Source: an uncultured Lachnospiraceae bacterium
GTDB lineage: Bacteria; Bacillota; Clostridia; Lachnospirales; Lachnospiraceae
Assembly (NCBI GenBank): GCA_946182825.1
Contig: CAMGZH010000004.1
Location: forward strand, 1-64,000
Reading direction: 5' to 3'
Length of the DNA stretch: 64,000 nt
Part shown: positions 34,902-42,939 of the stretch, piece by piece
Numbering within the stretch: position 1 is the stretch's first letter
How the letters are laid out: every line of letters begins with the position of its first letter
The notes under the pieces: model-generated
The model's database searches: none
What the model saw: only the letters and a program-made list of their open reading frames with translations
Told to the model about the DNA's origin: nothing
Program-made: the position numbers and the translations under genes

Positions 34902-37900
34902 GCAAGTGGACAACGGCACAGCAGGAAGTCATAGATACAAGAAATGCGTCTCTTCTGGTCTCAGCAGCAGCAGGCTCCGGTAAGACCGCCGTCTTGGTAC
35001 AAAGGATCATTGATCAGGTGACCGGTGCGAAGGGAAATCCTGTGGATATTGACCGGATCCTGGTGGTGACCTTTACAAGGGCGGCTGCCAAGGAAATGAA
35101 AGAGCGAGTCTACAAGAGTCTAAAGGAGTACTGTAGGCTTCATCCCGGGGATGTCCGCATGCAACGCCAAAAGACGCTGGTGCATTCCGCTCATATCTGT
35201 ACCATTGACAGTTTTTGTCAGGATGTGGTAAGAAGTCATTTCCATGAGATCGATGTGGATCCCCAGGCTAGGATCGCAGATGAGGGAGAGCTTAAGCTTC
35301 TTTCTGAGGAGGTTCTGCAGGCGCTTTTAGAAGAGGAATATGAAGCTGGTTCTCCGGAGTTTCTTGCTCTGATCGATGCCTTTTCCAAGAAGGATCGGGA
35401 CGATCAGGTCATGTCAATGATTACGAGGATCGAAGGGGAGGCGATGGCAGCGCCTTGGCCCGATCAGTATCTGGAGCATCTTTTGACCGGTTATGAAGGG
35501 GATTCGATAGAGGAACTGGAAGAACTTCCATGGATGCAGGAGCTTGTAAAGAGCATGTGCGATCTTGCTGCGGATCTGGGGAAGACATCCCGTATGCTGA
35601 CAGCGGAACTGATCAATGAAGAGGTGAAGGGCAAACCGCATCCGTATCTGGAGGCGCTTGGAGAAGACCAGAACTTTTTTGATGCCCTGTCTGAGGCGAA
35701 GGGCTACGGGCAGCTCTATAACATAGTATCTTCCCACACAAAATGGGCAAGATTTAAGACTACGAGAGGCTTTTCTGAGGAGGAAAAGGAACTGGCGAAT
35801 TCAATCAGAACGCGAAGGGATGCCTATAAGAAGATCGCAGAGGATGAGATCACGAAGGTTGCGGTTATCCCTCCTGAGCAGGTGGTGGAAGAAGCCAAAC
35901 GGGTCCTTCCTTTTGCAAGAGAAGTGGTTCGGCTCACAGGGAAATACATCGAGAATTTCTCAAAGAGAAAGCAGGAGAAGAACATCCTCAGCTTTTCCGA
36001 TCTGGAGCATAAGGCACTTCAGGTTCTGGTGCGACCGGAGGACAACCGTCCTACGTCCCAGGGGCTTGCCTATCGGGAACAGTTTGAGGAGATCATGGTG
36101 GATGAGTACCAGGATTCTAATGAACTGCAGGAACTTTTGCTTTCCTCCATTACCCGGGATGAGAAGAACTATTTCATGGTAGGTGATGTTAAGCAAAGTA
36201 TTTACAGGTTCCGCCAGGCCTGCCCGGATATTTTCCTGGGGAAGTGCCGCAGGTATAAAAATGCAAAGGGAGAGCTGTTCCGAAGGATCGATCTGGATCA
36301 GAACTTCCGCAGCAGGCAGGATGTGATCCGACCGGTCAACGATATTTTCCGTATGATCATGAAGGAAGACCTGGGAGGCGTGGAGTATGACAGCGTGGCA
36401 GAACTCAAGCATGGTGCAACCTGGGTTCCGGATCCGGTTCCACCGACAAGCTGTCAGCTTGAGACGATCCTGATTCCTTCGAAGGATGAGGAACTGTTGG
36501 AAGCGGCAGAGGGCGGCAAGGCGGAAGAAATCGAAGCTCTGGTCATGGCCTCAAAGATCCGGTCTATGATGGGGAATATGGAAGTCTATGACAAGGAGCT
36601 TGAGCAGATGCGTCCGATTACCTATAACGATATCGTGATTCTGCATCGAAGCGCCAATTCTATCAGTGAAGGAATGATCCGTACGTTGGCTTCAAGAGGA
36701 ATACCTGCCAGAAGTATTTCCAATAAGGGATATTTCTCATCGGTTGAGATCCAGACGGTTCTTTCCGCTCTTAAGATCATCGACAATCCAAGACAGGATA
36801 TCCCCATGGCCGCCGTACTGCATTCTCCCATGGTGGGACTGTCTGAGGATGCCCTGGGACGGATCGCTGCGGCTCATATGGAGATTGGATTTGCAGATGC
36901 TGTTTTAGCGGAGAAGGAGAACATGGCGGCAGAACTTTCCGGGGAGGAACGGGACAAGCTTACGGCTTTTTTCGAGCGATTGTCCTATTACCGGAGTCAT
37001 GTGGCGGACACACCGATCTTTGAATTGCTGCAGCAGATCCTGACGCAAAGCGGGTATCTGACCTATGTCAGTGGTCTGACGGGTGGTGTTCGTAAGAGAG
37101 GAAATCTGGAAATGCTCCTGGAGAAGGCCATTGCCTTCCAGAACAGCAGCTATCAGGGGATCTTCCATTTCCTTGCTTATATCGATAAGCTCTGCACCTA
37201 TGAGGTGGACAACGGAGAGGCGGACGATACCACAGGGGAAGAGGCGGTTCGTATTATGACCATCCATAAGAGTAAGGGCCTGGAATTTCCGGTGGTGTTT
37301 GTGGCAGGCTGCGGCAAGGGATTTCAGTTTGACGCTTCATCGGTCAGCATGGATAGAAAGCTTGGAATGGCCATGTCATTGATCGATGCCAACCGACGGG
37401 TGAAGACGAAGACCCTGTACCAGAAGGCTATTGACGGTGCCAATAAAACAGCCCAACTGGGAGAAGAGCTTCGGGTATACTATGTTGCTCTTACAAGGGC
37501 AAGGGATAAGCTGATCCTTGTGGGCAGTGAGAAGAAAGTAGAGAAATACGAAGCGTCCTTTTATTATCCATCCGGTGCTCTTTCTCTTGTGGAGCGTCGA
37601 AAGGCGACCAGCTTCTATGATTATGCGATCCCGGCCTTAAAGTCCTGTGGATATCCCATTACCATTCCCGAGGCAGAACAGCTGGTAGAGGAAGAGGTAA
37701 AGGGACAGTTAAAAGAGCTGGACCGCAAGTCCTTCTTAGAGGAGATGGCGGATCTTCCGGCAACCCAGAAGGTGGCGGAGCTTCTTGGTCGCTATCATAG
37801 TGTTTATCCTTATGAAGCAGCGGTGCGTACCAAGATGAAGTATTCTGTTTCGGAGATCAAGCATCGAGCTATGGAGGAGCTGGAGAAGGCTATGACGGAG

Positions 37901-38584
37901 GATGCAAAGGCTCTTTCATACGATGCAGGCGAGGATCTGCCACGGGAGACTGAGTCTCGGGAGATTGAGTCCCAGGAGACTGAGTCGCAGGAGAAGGAGC
38001 CTTTTGCGGCAAACCTGCCCCGGTTTCTTGGGGGAGAGACGGTGGAGAACCAGCCGGCTCTGCGGGGAACTGCCATGCACCGCTACCTTGAGAAGCTGGA
38101 TTTTTCCAAGGAACATCTGGAAGACAGCTTTGAACAGCAGTTGCAGTATGAGCTTTCCCGAGGATTTTTGACCGAGGAACAGGCCGGACTTTTGCAGGTG
38201 CCAAAGCTCCTTAATTTTATGAAGTCGGATCTTGCAAAGCGGATGCATCGGGCAGACAGGCTGGGCAGGCTCTATCGGGAGCAGGCTTTTGTTATGGGAG
38301 ATGATCCGGACGTCTTCCTTCAGGAGGTTGCCGGGAATCCGGATCTGGATGTCAAGGATCAGGTCATTGTTCAGGGAATCATGGACGCCTTTTTTGTGGA
38401 AGAGGATCATATTGTGCTTGTAGACTATAAGACAGACTTTGTGAAGACAGAGAAACAGCTGCACGACCGTTATCGCAAGCAGATGGTCTTATATAAGATG
38501 GCGCTGGAACGGAGTTTTGAACTTCCGGTTACGGAGATCTATCTGTATTCCTTCGCCCTTGGTAAGTGTGTCAGTGTGTCCTGA
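34898..38584 (+). CDS. addA: ATP-dependent helicase/nuclease subunit A (AddA)
   Basis: 1228 residues, a UvrD-like SF1A helicase with Walker A SAAAGSGKT (22-30), motif II VDEYQDSNELQ, motif VI VALTRARDKL, and a C-terminal PD-(D/E)xK nuclease with DYK at 1176-1178. A tandem five-residue repeat, ETESR/EIESQ/ETESQ/EKE (about 1017-1034), sits in the linker before the nuclease domain. AddA overlaps addB (ATGA); the two form the RecBCD-like heterodimer. Confidence 0.96.
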   Translation: MSKWTTAQQEVIDTRNASLLVSAAAGSGKTAVLVQRIIDQVTGAKGNPVDIDRILVVTFTRAAAKEMKERVYKSLKEYCRLHPGDVRMQRQKTLVHSAHICTIDSFCQDVVRSHFHEIDVDPQARIADEGELKLLSEEVLQALLEEEYEAGSPEFLALIDAFSKKDRDDQVMSMITRIEGEAMAAPWPDQYLEHLLTGYEGDSIEELEELPWMQELVKSMCDLAADLGKTSRMLTAELINEEVKGKPHPYLEALGEDQNFFDALSEAKGYGQLYNIVSSHTKWARFKTTRGFSEEEKELANSIRTRRDAYKKIAEDEITKVAVIPPEQVVEEAKRVLPFAREVVRLTGKYIENFSKRKQEKNILSFSDLEHKALQVLVRPEDNRPTSQGLAYREQFEEIMVDEYQDSNELQELLLSSITRDEKNYFMVGDVKQSIYRFRQACPDIFLGKCRRYKNAKGELFRRIDLDQNFRSRQDVIRPVNDIFRMIMKEDLGGVEYDSVAELKHGATWVPDPVPPTSCQLETILIPSKDEELLEAAEGGKAEEIEALVMASKIRSMMGNMEVYDKELEQMRPITYNDIVILHRSANSISEGMIRTLASRGIPARSISNKGYFSSVEIQTVLSALKIIDNPRQDIPMAAVLHSPMVGLSEDALGRIAAAHMEIGFADAVLAEKENMAAELSGEERDKLTAFFERLSYYRSHVADTPIFELLQQILTQSGYLTYVSGLTGGVRKRGNLEMLLEKAIAFQNSSYQGIFHFLAYIDKLCTYEVDNGEADDTTGEEAVRIMTIHKSKGLEFPVVFVAGCGKGFQFDASSVSMDRKLGMAMSLIDANRRVKTKTLYQKAIDGANKTAQLGEELRVYYVALTRARDKLILVGSEKKVEKYEASFYYPSGALSLVERRKATSFYDYAIPALKSCGYPITIPEAEQLVEEEVKGQLKELDRKSFLEEMADLPATQKVAELLGRYHSVYPYEAAVRTKMKYSVSEIKHRAMEELEKAMTEDAKALSYDAGEDLPRETESREIESQETESQEKEPFAANLPRFLGGETVENQPALRGTAMHRYLEKLDFSKEHLEDSFEQQLQYELSRGFLTEEQAGLLQVPKLLNFMKSDLAKRMHRADRLGRLYREQAFVMGDDPDVFLQEVAGNPDLDVKDQVIVQGIMDAFFVEEDHIVLVDYKTDFVKTEKQLHDRYRKQMVLYKMALERSFELPVTEIYLYSFALGKCVSVS
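37946..37999 (+). repeat. 15-bp tandem repeat in addA
   Basis: About 3.5 copies of GAGACTGAGTCNCNG, in frame, encode an acidic linker. The copies differ by one to three bases. Confidence 0.75.
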
Positions 38585-38593
38585 CGATTTATG

Positions 38594-38623
38594 TTGCAGG
38601 AAAGATACGTATTATCATAGAAT
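38594..38623 (+). promoter_or_regulatory. Possible promoter of the 38699-39969 gene pair
   Basis: TTGCAG (38594-38599), 18 bases, TAGAAT (38618-38623). A moderate match. Confidence 0.4.
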
Positions 38624-38644
38624 AGAAAATACAGTAATACTTAT

Positions 38645-38688
38645 CGCAGCCGGAGTTAAAACCTCCGACTGCGAGAATTGAATTTATG
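38645..38688 (+). repeat. Hairpin element, copy A
   Basis: CGCAGCCGGAG and CTCCGACTGCG form an 11-bp stem with one mismatch. TGCGAGAATTGAATTTATG follows at 38670-38688. The stem core and the trailing motif recur at 42876-42939 (copy B). Confidence 0.55.
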
Positions 38689-38698
38689 GAGGGTAACT

Positions 38699-38959
38699 AT
38701 GGATACATACGATAGCGCAGTGATTGCTGCATTTTTAGAACAGCAGAATAAGCTTTTTTCAGAGCCGGTGGCTGATAGCGAGGAAGAGGCAGAATACTTC
38801 CTTGAGGATGTATGCGCCATTGTCTGCAAGGATAAAAAAGAGGCAATCGAGTATATGGTGGAGAACCTGGATACGGCAGGAATGTCAGAAGAAGAGATCC
38901 TTTCCTGCGAAGAAGTATTCCCGGTGGAGGATGGAAGATACCTCATTGTAGAAGGTTGA
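38699..38959 (+). CDS. Small acidic protein of unknown function
   Basis: 86 residues, strongly acidic (Glu/Asp-rich), with three Cys and no signal or membrane helix. The predicted helices are EEAEYFLEDVCAIVCKDKKE and EAIEYMVENL. I do not recognise the family. ATG 38699 has GGAGG six bases upstream. The next gene, a PrsA-like lipoprotein, starts six bases after its stop, so the two are probably one operon. A hairpin element lies just upstream. Confidence 0.6.
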   Translation: MDTYDSAVIAAFLEQQNKLFSEPVADSEEEAEYFLEDVCAIVCKDKKEAIEYMVENLDTAGMSEEEILSCEEVFPVEDGRYLIVEG

Positions 38960-38964
38960 TTTAT

Positions 38965-39969
38965 ATGAAGAATTTAAAGGTAACAGCAGCAATCCTGGCA
39001 GCAGCCATTGTTGCCGGTAGTTTCAGCGGATGTAAGATTGCAGGAAGAGAAGTGTTTTTCTCAACCGGAAGCGGTGTGGGAAATGTATTTCGCATCGGAA
39101 ATTTACGTTGCTCAGAGAAGGAGGCCAGAGTCTATCTGGCCAATTACCACAATCTCTATCGCAGTGTGGGAGAGGTGGATCTGTGGTCTGCCAACCTGAA
39201 CACCGATCATCTGACCAGAAATTTAAAGCAGGCGGTTCTCGATCACCTTTCCATGGTCTATGCCATGGATGAGTATGCCAAGGAAGAGAATATCTCCTTA
39301 TCGGATTCCGAGGAGCAGAAGATCGCAGATGCAGCCGAGGCCTATTACGACAGTCTGACAGTGGACGATAGGGCCTACCTTAGAACATCAGAAGGGGATA
39401 TTCGAAGGATCTACGAGCACTATGCGCTTGCACAGAAGGTGTATGCCAGATTAATGACGCAGGTGGACGAAGAGGTGTCAGAGGATGAGGCAAGGATCAT
39501 GGATGCCTATGTCATCGACCTGTCCCAAGGGAGCCAGACCGATGCGGCTGCAGCTGATGCGGCATTGAAGGTGGCGTCCACACCGGAGCAGGCTGCCGCA
39601 GTTGCGCAAAAGTACAGTCAGAATGAAAAGGAAATGGTGTCCTTTGGACGTGGTACTTACCCGACGCAGGTGGAGGAGGCAGCCTTTGCCTTAGACGATG
39701 GAGAAAGTTCCGGTCAGGTGGTGACCGATCAGGGAATCTATCTGATCTATTGTGTAGACAAATACGATAAGAAGCTTTCCGAAGAGAACAAGATCAATGT
39801 GATCGCCGCAAGGAAGAAGGCACTGATCTCTGAGATCATTACAAAACAGACAAAAGATAAGTTTTCTTACCTGAATCAAAGTGCATGGGATTCATTGGAT
39901 GCGGATCCAGGAAACTCTGTGAAAACAAACAGTTTCTTTACAATCTTTAATGAAAATATCGCATTTTAG
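38965..39969 (+). CDS. PrsA/SurA-like peptidyl-prolyl isomerase lipoprotein
   Basis: 334 residues. A lipoprotein signal ends at SFSGC (Cys23). A helical SurA-N/PrsA-type chaperone region (about 45-170) precedes a parvulin-type region (about 175-270: DAYVIDL, VSFGRGTYP, VVTDQGIYLIYCVDKY) and a C-terminal helix. PrsA-like foldases help exported proteins fold outside the membrane. The parvulin part is divergent, so isomerase activity is likely but not sure. ATG 38965 is chosen over the overlapping TTG at 38956. Confidence 0.8.
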   Translation: MKNLKVTAAILAAAIVAGSFSGCKIAGREVFFSTGSGVGNVFRIGNLRCSEKEARVYLANYHNLYRSVGEVDLWSANLNTDHLTRNLKQAVLDHLSMVYAMDEYAKEENISLSDSEEQKIADAAEAYYDSLTVDDRAYLRTSEGDIRRIYEHYALAQKVYARLMTQVDEEVSEDEARIMDAYVIDLSQGSQTDAAAADAALKVASTPEQAAAVAQKYSQNEKEMVSFGRGTYPTQVEEAAFALDDGESSGQVVTDQGIYLIYCVDKYDKKLSEENKINVIAARKKALISEIITKQTKDKFSYLNQSAWDSLDADPGNSVKTNSFFTIFNENIAF

Positions 39970-40044
39970 AAAATTATCAAACAATTGTTGTGAAAATGTA
40001 CAAAAAATTTCTTAAAAAATCTGCAAATATACAAATTTCATATA

Positions 40045-40072
40045 TTGGTTTTTTGCAGAAACATAGTATAAT
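40045..40072 (+). promoter_or_regulatory. Promoter of the DUF6465 gene
   Basis: TTGGTT (40045-40050), 16 bases, TATAAT (40067-40072). An A+T-rich stretch lies upstream. Confidence 0.5.
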
Positions 40073-40146
40073 GATATAGAAGTCGTTTTAAAAGAAGGTT
40101 TTTCGAAAAAGGAGTAGGGTTTCGAAACAAAAAGGAGAGAGAGTAC

Positions 40147-40605
40147 ATGAGTTCTAAGGTGAAAACATCAACTAAGAAGATCGAAGCAGATTTATCTGCA
40201 ACAGTTCGTGATATTTTAGATGCTGGTAAGGAGGATTCAAAAAAAGTGGCTGAAGAAGTAAAGAAAGCAACAGAAGAGGTAAAGAGTAACGCATCAAAGG
40301 CTGTAACTGACGCCAAGACAATTGCTAAGAAGGCTTCAACAACAGCTAAGAAGACTACAACAAAGGCAGCATCCACAGCTAAGAAGACTGCTACAAAGGC
40401 AGCTTCTAAGGCAACCGTTGCAGAGCCAAAGGTTATCCTTCAGTATGAGGGTAACGACTATGATTTAGCTTCTATCTTAGAGAGTGCTAAGAAGGCATAT
40501 TCTAAGAGCAAGAAGAGCATCAAGGAAGTAAGCGTATACGTTAAGCCGGAAGATCACAAGGCTTATTATGTAGCTGACGGTAACGTTGGCAGCGTTGATT
40601 TCTAA
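40147..40605 (+). CDS. Histone-H1-like Lys/Ala/Thr-rich protein with a DUF6465 C-terminal domain
   Basis: 152 residues. The first 90 are low in complexity and highly basic, with AKKT/TKAA repeats (STTAKKTTTKAA then STAKKTATKAA, residues 64-86) like bacterial H1 or PhaP-type tails. The C-terminal 60 residues form a small folded domain (VILQYEGNDYDL ... SVYVKPEDHKAYYVAD), which I place in DUF6465, a Lachnospiraceae-type family. A nucleoid or nucleic-acid role is inferred from the charge. The gene has its own promoter and terminator. RBS GGAGAGAG. Confidence 0.7.
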   Translation: MSSKVKTSTKKIEADLSATVRDILDAGKEDSKKVAEEVKKATEEVKSNASKAVTDAKTIAKKASTTAKKTTTKAASTAKKTATKAASKATVAEPKVILQYEGNDYDLASILESAKKAYSKSKKSIKEVSVYVKPEDHKAYYVADGNVGSVDF

Positions 40606-40628
40606 TTTTGTCCAAGCGAAGATACATG

Positions 40629-40667
40629 AATCAGCACTCTCATTCAGAGAGTGCTGATTTTTTGTTG
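40629..40667 (+). terminator. Terminator of the DUF6465 gene
   Basis: AATCAGCACTCTC and GAGAGTGCTGATT form a perfect 13-bp stem with a five-base loop, followed by a T run. Confidence 0.92.
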
Positions 40668-40693
40668 ACTTTTTTTATAGGGGGAACTACAAT
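40665..40693 (+). promoter_or_regulatory. htpG promoter
   Basis: TTGACT (40665-40670), 17 bases, TACAAT (40688-40693). It begins inside the T run of the preceding terminator. No CIRCE element was seen. Confidence 0.65.
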
Positions 40694-40754
40694 AGGACTG
40701 TTGATATTAGCAGTCGATGAGACTGTTTGCTAACAATATAAAGGAGCGTGTGTT

Positions 40755-42812
40755 ATGTCAGAAAAACATGGTAGCTTATCCATTACAAGTGAGAATATTT
40801 TCCCGGTTATTAAAAAGTGGCTGTATTCAGACCATGATATTTTCTATCGTGAGTTAGTAAGTAACGGCTGTGATGCAATCACCAAGTTGAAGAAGCTGGA
40901 TATGATGGGAGAGTACGAACTTCCGGAGGGCTTTAAGGCTAAGGTGACCGTTGAGGTGAACCCTGAGAAGAAGACCATTACCATTACAGATAACGGTCTT
41001 GGTATGACAGAGGAGGAAGTGGATCAGTATATTAACCAGATCGCTTTTTCCGGTGCAACAGACTTTTTGACCAAGTACAAGGACAAGGGAAATGATGATC
41101 AGATCATCGGTCACTTCGGTTTAGGTTTTTACTCTGCCTTTATGGTAGCGGATGAAGTTCATATTGATACTCTTTCCTATAAGGATGGTGCAACAGCGGT
41201 TCATTGGGAGTGCGACGGCGGTACGGAATTTTCCATGAATGACGGTACAAAGTCTTCTGTCGGTACGTCCATTACTCTCTTTTTGAATGAGGACTGCCTG
41301 GAGTTTGCCAATGAGTATCGTGCCCGTGAGGTGTTACAGAAGTATTGTTCCTTCATGCCGACTGAGATTTATCTTACAAAGGCAGATGCTCCGACGGAGT
41401 ACGAGGAGATCGATCCGGAAGACAAGAGAGACACCGATACGGTGGTGGAAGAGATTCATGAGGATGCAAAGTACGAGGAGAAGGAAAAGGAAGACGGAAG
41501 CAAGGAAAAGGTCGAGGTTAGTCCTGCCAAAGATAAGCTTAAGATCGTTAAGCGCCCGGTTCCTTTAAATGATACAAACCCTCTCTGGACAAAGGCACCT
41601 TCTGAGTGCAGCGACGAGGATTATAAGGACTTTTACCGCAAGGTATTTATGGACTATAAGGAGCCGTTGTTCTGGATCCATCTGAATATGGATTATCCGT
41701 TTAACCTGAAGGGTATTCTTTACTTCCCTAAGATCAACACCGAGTATGATTCCATTGAGGGAACCATTAAGCTTTACAACAACCAGGTGTTTGTAGCGGA
41801 CAACATTAAGGAAGTTATTCCGGAGTTCTTTATGCTCCTTAAGGGTGTGATCGATTGTCCGGATCTGCCTCTGAATGTAAGCCGAAGCGCTCTTCAGAAC
41901 GATGGCTTTGTATCAAAGATCCGTGATTACATCATCAAGAAGGTTGCGGACAAGCTTACCGGTCTTTGCAAGACAGAGAAGGAAAGCTATGAGAAGTACT
42001 GGGACGATATCAGCCCATTCATTAAGTTTGGTTGCTTAAAGGATACAAAGTTCTGTGATCGCATGAACGACTATATTCTGTTTAAGGATATCAATGATGC
42101 GTATGTAACCCTTCCGGAGCTCTTAGAGGCGGATCAGAAGAAGAAGGAAGAGGAGAAGGCAGGCGCATCCGAGGAAGGCGAGAATGCTTCTTCTGAGATC
42201 AAGGATGAGGATAAGACAGCTGTTTACTATGTTACCGACATGAAGCAGCAGAGCATGTATGTGGAGATGTTTAAGGATAATGATATGAATGCCGTTATTC
42301 TTGATCATGCCATTGATGCATCCTTTATCACACAGCTTGAGCAGCGGAACCAGCACTACAAGTTCCTTCGCATTGATGCGGATATTACAACGGCACTGGC
42401 AGAAGAGACCGATGAGAATGCATACAAGGAAGAGAAGGATACTCTGACGGAGATCTTTAAGAAGGCTCTTGGAAAAGAGGATCTGACGGTTGAGGTTCAG
42501 AAGTTAAAGTCTGCAGATACAGCCGCTGTTATCGGTCGTGATGAGAATATGCGCCGTATGTCCGATATGATGAAGATGTATTCCATGGGTCAGGGCACCG
42601 ATGATGCCTTTATGGGACCTGAGACACTCATTCTGAATGCGGATCATGACCTTGTGAAGTATCTTGTAGCCCATAAGGACAGTGAGCATGCAGATCTCTT
42701 TGCACATCAGCTTTACGATCTGGCAGAGATCAGCAATCAGCCGCTTTCACCGGAAGCTCTTTCCGAGTTTATCAAGAGATCCAATGAGATCATGATGCTT
42801 CTGGCAAAATAA
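40755..42812 (+). CDS. htpG: Chaperone HtpG (bacterial Hsp90)
   Basis: 685 residues. The N-terminal GHKL ATPase has the motifs ELVSNGCDAITK, DNGLGM and GHFGLGFYSAF. The middle domain carries PLNVSRSALQND with the catalytic-type Arg. The C-terminal dimerisation domain is present, and a charged insert lies near 470-490. The family normally has NASDA where this protein has NGCDA; clostridial HtpGs vary here. HtpG is an ATP-driven dimeric chaperone. RBS AAGGAG. Confidence 0.95.
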   Translation: MSEKHGSLSITSENIFPVIKKWLYSDHDIFYRELVSNGCDAITKLKKLDMMGEYELPEGFKAKVTVEVNPEKKTITITDNGLGMTEEEVDQYINQIAFSGATDFLTKYKDKGNDDQIIGHFGLGFYSAFMVADEVHIDTLSYKDGATAVHWECDGGTEFSMNDGTKSSVGTSITLFLNEDCLEFANEYRAREVLQKYCSFMPTEIYLTKADAPTEYEEIDPEDKRDTDTVVEEIHEDAKYEEKEKEDGSKEKVEVSPAKDKLKIVKRPVPLNDTNPLWTKAPSECSDEDYKDFYRKVFMDYKEPLFWIHLNMDYPFNLKGILYFPKINTEYDSIEGTIKLYNNQVFVADNIKEVIPEFFMLLKGVIDCPDLPLNVSRSALQNDGFVSKIRDYIIKKVADKLTGLCKTEKESYEKYWDDISPFIKFGCLKDTKFCDRMNDYILFKDINDAYVTLPELLEADQKKKEEEKAGASEEGENASSEIKDEDKTAVYYVTDMKQQSMYVEMFKDNDMNAVILDHAIDASFITQLEQRNQHYKFLRIDADITTALAEETDENAYKEEKDTLTEIFKKALGKEDLTVEVQKLKSADTAAVIGRDENMRRMSDMMKMYSMGQGTDDAFMGPETLILNADHDLVKYLVAHKDSEHADLFAHQLYDLAEISNQPLSPEALSEFIKRSNEIMMLLAK

Positions 42813-42825
42813 AAGTTTTGTAATG

Positions 42826-42873
42826 AAAAAGCAGGACCGATGGTTCTTAATGAACCATTGGTCCTGCTTTTTG
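42826..42873. terminator. htpG terminator
   Basis: AAAAAGCAGGACC...GGTCCTGCTTTTT: the stem is about 20 bp with a five-base loop, followed by T-rich sequence. The symmetry means it may act on both strands. Confidence 0.9.
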
Positions 42874-42875
42874 TT

Positions 42876-42939
42876 TTATCTCAGTCGGAGGTCCAATCTC
42901 CGACTGAAATAAGCGCTCTGCGAGACTTGAACTGTTATG
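42876..42939 (+). repeat. Hairpin element, copy B
   Basis: TTATCTCAGTCGGAG (42876-42890) pairs with CTCCGACTGAAATAA (42898-42912) with one mismatch. TGCGAGACTTGAACTGTTATG follows at 42919-42939. The shared CGGAG/CTCCGACTG core and the TGCGAGAMTTGAAYT tail match copy A at 38645-38688. Relative to copy A, copy B has about 14 extra bases between stem and tail. Confidence 0.55.

Noticed and set aside
40333..40413. Short repeats in the DUF6465 gene as a possible DNA-level repeat array
   Set aside because: They follow codon boundaries for AKKT/TKAA and differ in third positions; they are explained by the protein sequence.
42919..42939. Tail TGCGAGACTTGAACT as the 3' end of a tRNA gene on the minus strand
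   Set aside because: GTTCAAGTCTCGC looks like a TPsiC arm, but no acceptor, D or anticodon arm can be formed on either strand.
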